Assembly: GCA_903821255.1 (NCBI GenBank)
Contig: CAIJKT010000221.1
Coordinates: 1-9,228, forward strand
Direction of reading: 5' to 3'
Length of the DNA stretch: 9,228 nt
Origin: an uncultured Lentisphaeria bacterium
GTDB lineage: Bacteria; Verrucomicrobiota; Lentisphaeria; Victivallales; Victivallaceae
The position numbers were made by a program, and so were the translations under genes. Shown here piece by piece: positions 5,665 through 9,228 of the stretch. The notes beneath the pieces were generated by a model that worked only from the letters and a program-made list of their open reading frames with translations, did no database searches and had not been told where the DNA came from. Numbering within the stretch: position 1 is the stretch's first letter; every line of letters begins with the position of its first letter.

Positions 5665-6960
5665 TTACTGTTCAAGCTTTTCCGGGGACGATATCCAGCC
5701 GGTAAACAGGATGCTGCGACTTTGATTGTGTACGATCATGAATATAAACGGATGATCGGCATGAAATTGTTCCGGCGGAAAACTGTATGGCGCACTGCAT
5801 CCAAATGAGTAATGTACCGTTGTTGTTGCGGCGGCGGCTTCCGTACCTTCTTCATGAACATCAATCCACGCGTCATGATATATTTCACTGATATAAATAC
5901 GGAAAGCTTCCGGATTCTTGATGATCATCTTGTCGAAATCGGCTTTTTGCTTGTCAAACGCTGATTTTACACCCATTCCCGATAGAGTATTTTTCACGGC
6001 GAGATGTTTTTTGATTTCAAATTTTGGCAGCAATACATCTACTTCGCGTGTAAAGGCATTGCGCTTTAAATCAACAAGCATTCCGGTATTTATAATTCCT
6101 GTCAGCTCTCTGATGGAGATTAGCTCTTTAGGCAGGATTACATACATCGAATAGACGCCGTCAATATATGGAATCTCCAGAAATTTAACCTTGTCATTCT
6201 CGGAATAAGGGAGCTGTGAACGTTGATGCATCATCATAGTTTCTTCTGTTCTTGAGGCATTAACCAGGAAGGGCAGTTTGCGTGTTGAGGACTTGTCGAA
6301 ACGGGTGTTCCAGTCTGCTTTGAAGTAGACGGCGCTAATCGAGACGAGGGCCGGTTCGTCAATAATACCAGGCTCGCTTCTTGAGTTAAAATCTTCCGGA
6401 CTTACGCTTTTCTGTATCTTGCCGCGAGTTTTATCAGAAACCCATTTGTTGATGTACTTGCAGGCTCGGGCTTTCTGCGCGAACTTTACATAATATAGAG
6501 ACGCATCAAAAGTTTCCTGTACTTCATCTATATATTCATCGCGGAATTTGGCGTATGTTTCGTCCATCCACAACGAATTGGCAATACTGACATCAATTCG
6601 CTTGTGTTTTGCCGTTGACTGCAATTGCCGGCGCAGGTCGGTCAGAGACTGAAGGAGCAGCTTTTTATCGTCCGGGAAATGGCAGACCGCAGCCATTTCC
6701 CTGCCGGTTTCTCCCGCGCTGGCAATGTAGCTCATTGCCAGGCCGTGAAAAACGCTTTGCGGGGACAGTATAGAATTAAACGGGGCATTTTTGTTATCGG
6801 CGTCATGCTTGAGCAAATCAATGGTGAATTCATTGATCTGCCTGCTGATCTCAGGAATCTCCGGGGTGCGTTCCGGTGATGGCCCCGCTCCCAGTAAAAG
6901 AAGCAAACCGACCGAACAGAGCAAAGTAACCGTGACTGCTTTGAAACGGCGTATCTTCAC
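5665..6960 (-). CDS. Serpin-family protease inhibitor, exported
   Basis: Predicted irreversible suicide inhibitor of serine (or cysteine) proteases, 431 residues, about 400 after export. The N-terminus is a signal sequence: KIRRFK, then a hydrophobic run from about residue 8 to 26 ending LLLLLGAG. There is no lipobox, so periplasmic or secreted location is likely. Serpin core motifs include NSILSPQSVFHGLAMSYIA near residue 62 and the signature FHADHPFIFMI near the C-terminus. The reactive-centre hinge EEGTEAAAAT (from residue 370) has the small residues inhibitory serpins need for loop insertion. Counting 17 residues from the first Glu puts P1-P1' at Phe386-Gly387, predicting a chymotrypsin- or elastase-like target. 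The loop before SFPPE is longer than in alpha-1-antitrypsin, so the exact bond is uncertain. The start is GTG at 6960, preceded by GAGGG at 6 bases. It heads an apparent operon with two small membrane proteins. Confidence 0.95.
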   Translation of the reverse strand: MKIRRFKAVTVTLLCSVGLLLLLGAGPSPERTPEIPEISRQINEFTIDLLKHDADNKNAPFNSILSPQSVFHGLAMSYIASAGETGREMAAVCHFPDDKKLLLQSLTDLRRQLQSTAKHKRIDVSIANSLWMDETYAKFRDEYIDEVQETFDASLYYVKFAQKARACKYINKWVSDKTRGKIQKSVSPEDFNSRSEPGIIDEPALVSISAVYFKADWNTRFDKSSTRKLPFLVNASRTEETMMMHQRSQLPYSENDKVKFLEIPYIDGVYSMYVILPKELISIRELTGIINTGMLVDLKRNAFTREVDVLLPKFEIKKHLAVKNTLSGMGVKSAFDKQKADFDKMIIKNPEAFRIYISEIYHDAWIDVHEEGTEAAAATTTVHYSFGCSAPYSFPPEQFHADHPFIFMIVHNQSRSILFTGWISSPEKLEQ

Positions 6961-6989
6961 GGTTTTCCCTCGCTCTTCTGATAGTTATC

Positions 6990-7020
6990 TTATATACTCA
7001 TGATAAAACCTCTTTATCAA
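6990..7020 (-). promoter_or_regulatory. Candidate serpin promoter with internal inverted repeat and three-codon leader frame
   Basis: On the minus strand, TTGATA (7020-7015) is followed after 18 bases by TATATA (6996-6991). GATAAA and TTTATC (7018-7002 on the minus strand) are a perfect 6-bp inverted repeat with a 5-base centre lying between the boxes. A minimal frame, ATG AGT ATA TAA (7001-6990), has AGAGG seven bases upstream. If transcription starts further upstream, at a TATATT near 7024, this would be a leader peptide. The two readings are mutually exclusive. Confidence 0.35.
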
Positions 7021-7213
7021 TATAATTGTGTTTCGCGGTAATCCAAAAGCTGCGATGAATTTTTTTTGACTTTGATTGTAAGGTAATTTAATCATCAGCT
7101 TTAAAAGTCTTTCCTGTCGCTGTATAGATTTGCCTTTCGTTTTTTCACGGGATTAATATTAAAAAAATATTTCGGATTTTTCGCCATTATTGAACTTAAT
7201 TCTACGGTTTCTG

Positions 7214-7240
7214 TTGACAATTTTACTATATGTAGATACA
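7214..7240 (+). promoter_or_regulatory. Candidate promoter of the tandem-HTH repeat protein gene
   Basis: TTGACA at 7214-7219 is a perfect -35 box, but the downstream -10 is poor: GATACA (7235-7240) at 15 bases, or TACACG (7237-7242) at 17. A weak or activator-dependent promoter is possible. The rest of the 316-base divergent gap (6961-7276) is AT-rich and shows no gene or RNA that I can support. Confidence 0.35.
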
Positions 7241-7276
7241 CGACGCCTGCAAAAATATAAAATTGGAGACAGAAAA

Positions 7277-8455
7277 ATGCCAAAATTGAAGTACGATGAA
7301 AGTTTTCCGGCAAGAGCCGGGGAATACGCGGCTGCCGGAATGAACAACAGTCAAATCGCGGCGAAACTGGAAATCGGGGCGGAAACGTTTTACGCTTATC
7401 AGCGGCAGTTTCCGGAATTCGCCGAAGCGATCACACTGGGACGGCTGGCGGTTGACGACGACATGGAAACCGGAGTGCTGGACCTGGCAACGGGCAATTG
7501 CTTTGTCACCGCCGTCAGAAACAGTGACAGCGGACGCGAAATCAAAACCGTGCGGCAGCGGGCGCCGGATCTGAAAGCCGTCATTTACTGGCTGGACCGG
7601 AACAAACAGTACGCCGATGAAGAACCAGCCGGGTTGCCAAATTCAAAACCTGTAAGCGGTAATGTCACGACAAGTTTAAAGTATGATGAAAGTTTTCCTG
7701 CAAAAGCCGAAACCTGTGCAGGCAACGGCGATACCGATTCCAGAATCGCCCGGCGGCTGGGCATCTCGCCGGCCTCTTTCTATAATTATAAGAAACAGTT
7801 TCCGGAATTCGCCGAAGCTTTGGACAATGGCAGGCGGTTGTGTTACGGCCGCCTGCGCAAACAGTTGCTGGCAATCGCGACTGGCGATTGTACCGTCAGG
7901 ACTGAACTCTACCATGAAGGCAGACTCCGTAAAACTACGGTGCGTCAGCTTCCGCCAAATCTGAAGGCAATCGTCTACTGGTTAGCTCAACGGGACTCCA
8001 AACTCTCCGGATCGCCCGCTGCATCCGGGTCTGGTCCCGGCTGTGCCGGAGTCCGGAATGAGCGCAGATGCGAAAGCATTCCAGCTCAGGAGGTCTCTAA
8101 ACTCTCCGGAACGGACGGTTGCCCGGTTAGTTCTGCTAACCGCATTGGCGAAAATACTCCAGCTCCGGATGTCTCCAAACTCTCCGGAACGGGCGGTTGC
8201 CCGGTTAGTTCTGCTGGCCGCATGGGCGAAAATACTCCAGCTCCGGATGTCTCCAAACTCTCCGGAACGGGCGGTTGCCCTAACCGCATTGGCGAAAATA
8301 CTCCAGCTCCGGATGTCTCCAAACTCTCCGGAACGGGCGGTTGCCCGGTTAGTTCTGCTGGCCGTATGGACGAAAACATTCCAGTTCAGGGTGTCTCCAA
8401 ACTCTCCGGAAAGTTAATGTCCATAGTTAGCTATTGTCTGCATCCCTTGGCGTAG
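7277..8455 (+). CDS. Tandem small-terminase-like HTH protein with repeat-encoded tail
   Basis: 392-residue predicted DNA-binding protein. Residues 5-112 and 135-239 are two copies of one module, offset by 130 residues. Each begins KYDESFPA, has a helix-turn-helix (SQIAAKLEIGAETFYAYQ; SRIARRLGISPASFYNYK), shares QFPEFAEA, then a helical segment with LxxATG(N/D)C, and ends (D/N)LKA(V/I)(I/V)YWL. The order matches phage terminase small subunits, which recognise packaging sites, but those normally have one such module. From residue 240 the tail is four to five copies of a 26-residue unit containing VSKLSGTGGCPV and GENTPAPD, encoded by DNA repeats. GGAG (7265-7268), 8 bases upstream, fixes the start at ATG 7277; an in-frame ATG at 7190 lacks a ribosome site. 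No large terminase, portal or other phage gene is near. Its end overlaps the Nudix gene by 25 bases. Function is inferred only: a domesticated phage-type DNA-binding protein. Confidence 0.75.
   Translation: MPKLKYDESFPARAGEYAAAGMNNSQIAAKLEIGAETFYAYQRQFPEFAEAITLGRLAVDDDMETGVLDLATGNCFVTAVRNSDSGREIKTVRQRAPDLKAVIYWLDRNKQYADEEPAGLPNSKPVSGNVTTSLKYDESFPAKAETCAGNGDTDSRIARRLGISPASFYNYKKQFPEFAEALDNGRRLCYGRLRKQLLAIATGDCTVRTELYHEGRLRKTTVRQLPPNLKAIVYWLAQRDSKLSGSPAASGSGPGCAGVRNERRCESIPAQEVSKLSGTDGCPVSSANRIGENTPAPDVSKLSGTGGCPVSSAGRMGENTPAPDVSKLSGTGGCPNRIGENTPAPDVSKLSGTGGCPVSSAGRMDENIPVQGVSKLSGKLMSIVSYCLHPLA
7994..8411 (+). repeat. 78-bp tandem repeat array inside the HTH protein gene
   Basis: Units starting with GTCTCYAAACTCTCCGGA begin at 8093, 8171, 8249, 8315 and 8393, giving spacings of 78, 78, 66 and 78 bases. 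A diverged unit begins at 7994 (99 bases) and the last is cut off after about 19 bases. The short third unit lacks 12 bases. Units 1 and 3 share TAACCGCATTGG while 2 and 4 share TGGCCG and TATGG/CATGG variants. TCCGGA occurs ten times between 8006 and 8410. Most units can form GGGC-GGTT-GCCC and a larger CGGTTAG hairpin. All lengths are multiples of three, so the frame is kept. Near-identity of the inner units implies recent expansion or homogenisation. Confidence 0.9.
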
Positions 8456-8997
8456 GTGATTACTTTGGCGTCGATGCCCCAGCCTTTGCCGGCGGCGTCA
8501 CGTAGAAAGCTCTCCAGGCTGTCTTTACGGACAAGGAAGGTCTCGATGTCTTCGGATTCCTCCTGCCTGGCGGCCGGTTCGCGGTTGCGGTCGGCGGAGT
8601 CGTCGATTTCCATGGAAACGGTGTAAATCATTTCGCCGGTCATGCCGGGGGAGTTGAAGCCAGGCAGCGAGACGTCAATGACAGTTCCGTGATAACCGGT
8701 TTCCTCCAGGAGTTCCCGGACGGCGGTTGCCGCCGGGCTTTCGCCGTCATCGATCAGGCCGGCGGGGAATTCGATCACATGTTTGTCCGCCGGGGGACGG
8801 TACTGGCGGATCAGGATGATTTCGCCGGAGTTGCGCAGTTCCGCAATCATCAGTACCGCGCCATTGCTGTCCACCCGCTGCGCGGCCTCCCATTTCCGTT
8901 CATGGCCGCGGCGGTCGACGTAGTGCAGCAGATCAAGGCGCAGCCATTTGGCGGTAAACAGATTCTGTTTGTTTATAATATGCGGCGTATCTTTCAT
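8431..8997 (-). CDS. Nudix hydrolase, ADP-ribose/ADP-sugar pyrophosphatase type
   Basis: Hydrolyses the diphosphate bond of a nucleotide sugar such as ADP-ribose to AMP and a sugar phosphate, using Mg2+, in the cytoplasm. The Nudix box G-x5-E-x7-REUxEExGU is complete: GLIDDGE (from residue 80), seven residues, then RELLEETGY. The upstream segment LIRQYRPPADKHVIEFPAG is characteristic of the ADP-ribose pyrophosphatase (NudF/NUDT5-like) branch. Length is 188 residues, slightly below the usual 190-210. The ATG at 8997 has AGGAG (9010-9006) at 8 bases; a TTG at 9003 is too close to that site. Its 3' end overlaps the repeat-protein gene by 25 bases tail to tail. Preferred substrate is an inference from motif context. 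I see no convincing promoter immediately upstream. Confidence 0.93.
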   Translation of the reverse strand: MKDTPHIINKQNLFTAKWLRLDLLHYVDRRGHERKWEAAQRVDSNGAVLMIAELRNSGEIILIRQYRPPADKHVIEFPAGLIDDGESPAATAVRELLEETGYHGTVIDVSLPGFNSPGMTGEMIYTVSMEIDDSADRNREPAARQEESEDIETFLVRKDSLESFLRDAAGKGWGIDAKVITYAKGCRQ

Positions 8998-9060
8998 CGG
9001 CAATGCTCCTGCGTTTGTACACTATTCACATACATAAGACACGAAGTAAAATATATCCCG

Positions 9061-9082
9061 GCCAGTCAGAGAGAAAACTGGC
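9061..9082. other. Short hairpin upstream of the Nudix gene
   Basis: GCCAGT (9061-9066) and ACTGGC (9077-9082) pair perfectly around a 10-base loop. There is no T-run on the minus strand after it, so a role as terminator of the upstream minus-strand gene is weak. It could be a regulator site or chance. Confidence 0.25.
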
Positions 9083-9137
9083 GGAACTCGTAATGCCTCA
9101 GTCTTTACGGCGGACTTAGAAACACGTTTTTTTGTGA

Positions 9138-9228
9138 TTAGGCTGCGCACTTATCCGGCTTTTCTTTTGCCGGAAGTCCGAATAATGGCGTAATATCGGC
9201 GGCAGGATCACTGCAAAGCATGTTAAGC
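9138..9228 (-). CDS. C-terminal end of an unidentified protein (5' part beyond right edge)
   Basis: A minus-strand frame enters from the right edge and stops at TAA (9140-9138), giving at least 29 final residues: LNMLCSDPAADITPLFG, then LPAKEKPDKCAA. It is Pro/Ala/Lys-rich with two Cys and is not recognisable. Codon choice resembles neighbouring genes, and no competing plus-strand frame exists here. TCCGGC and GCCGGA (9154-9174) form a 6-bp stem inside these last codons. About 140 bases separate the stop from the Nudix start, so it may or may not be in the same transcript. The evidence is only an open frame of 29 codons. Confidence 0.4.
   Translation of the reverse strand, partial: LNMLCSDPAADITPLFGLPAKEKPDKCAA

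Noticed and set aside
7031..7068. GC-containing stem followed by eight Ts as an intrinsic terminator
   Set aside because: The stem CGCGG/CTGCG needs a G-U pair and lies in a divergent gap where no plus-strand transcript ends.
7190..7276. 29-residue N-terminal extension of the tandem HTH protein
   Set aside because: No ribosome site at 7190; the extension would begin upstream of the TTGACA box, while GGAG stands 8 bases before the ATG at 7277 where the domain begins.
8086..8379. Minus-strand open frame of 97 residues across the repeats
   Set aside because: It exists because repeat units are multiples of three and lack stops; no ribosome site or family likeness, and it is antisense to a better-supported gene.
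7994..8411. CRISPR array
   Set aside because: Units are near-identical over their whole 78 bases, with no unique spacers, and lie inside a coding frame with no cas genes.
8998..9003. TTG start for the Nudix gene
   Set aside because: Only 2 bases from AGGAG; the ATG at 8997 is at the normal distance.
8689..9093. Plus-strand frame of 134 residues over the Nudix gene
   Set aside because: Antisense shadow of a clear Nudix box gene.

Overview
The window reads as ordinary bacterial chromosome of roughly balanced GC with AT-rich intergenic gaps. It mixes single-gene units on both strands and contains no rRNA, tRNA, CRISPR array or complete insertion sequence. A GntR/LacI-type hybrid regulator, a Gfo/Idh/MocA oxidoreductase, a secreted serpin and a small-terminase-like protein with no phage around it fit a Lentisphaerota (Victivallis-like) or related PVC-group bacterium. 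That placement is an inference from protein style, not from a marker gene.

Layout, left to right. A truncated gene end (2-97, +). A bacteriohemerythrin with all seven iron ligands (230-646, +) behind an extended -10 promoter. A 32-residue single-helix membrane microprotein (674-772, -) with a textbook promoter and ribosome binding site. A GntR-type regulator (927-1937, -) divergent from a Gfo/Idh/MocA dehydrogenase (2055-3236, +); the shared gap holds two back-to-back promoters whose -35 boxes are the arms of one perfect inverted repeat, plus a second palindrome over the dehydrogenase -10. A glycerol kinase (3240-4727, -) abuts the dehydrogenase tail to tail with a 3-base gap. A palindromic intergenic repeat (4872-4969) follows. 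Next comes a probable minus-strand operon: exported serpin (5665-6960), then two unknown three-helix membrane proteins of 103 and 100 residues. Divergent from it is a 392-residue protein (7277-8455, +) with two tandem small-terminase-like HTH modules and a tail encoded by 78-base hairpin-bearing DNA repeats. A Nudix ADP-sugar pyrophosphatase (8431-8997, -) overlaps its end by 25 bases, and the tail of another minus-strand gene reaches the right edge.

How they may work together. The regulator/dehydrogenase pair looks like a sugar- or polyol-responsive catabolic switch, with the regulator probably controlling the dehydrogenase and itself. Glycerol kinase (to glycerol-3-phosphate) and the Nudix enzyme (ADP-ribose or related) are housekeeping-type functions with their own promoters or ribosome binding sites. 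The serpin is predicted to inhibit a chymotrypsin- or elastase-like protease outside the cytoplasm; the two membrane proteins may assist or be protected by it.

The most unusual locus is 7277-8455. A terminase-small-subunit-like DNA-binding protein stands alone, and its own gene carries a tandem repeat array with conserved hairpins and ten TCCGGA sites. This recalls phages whose packaging (pac) site lies inside the small-terminase gene.
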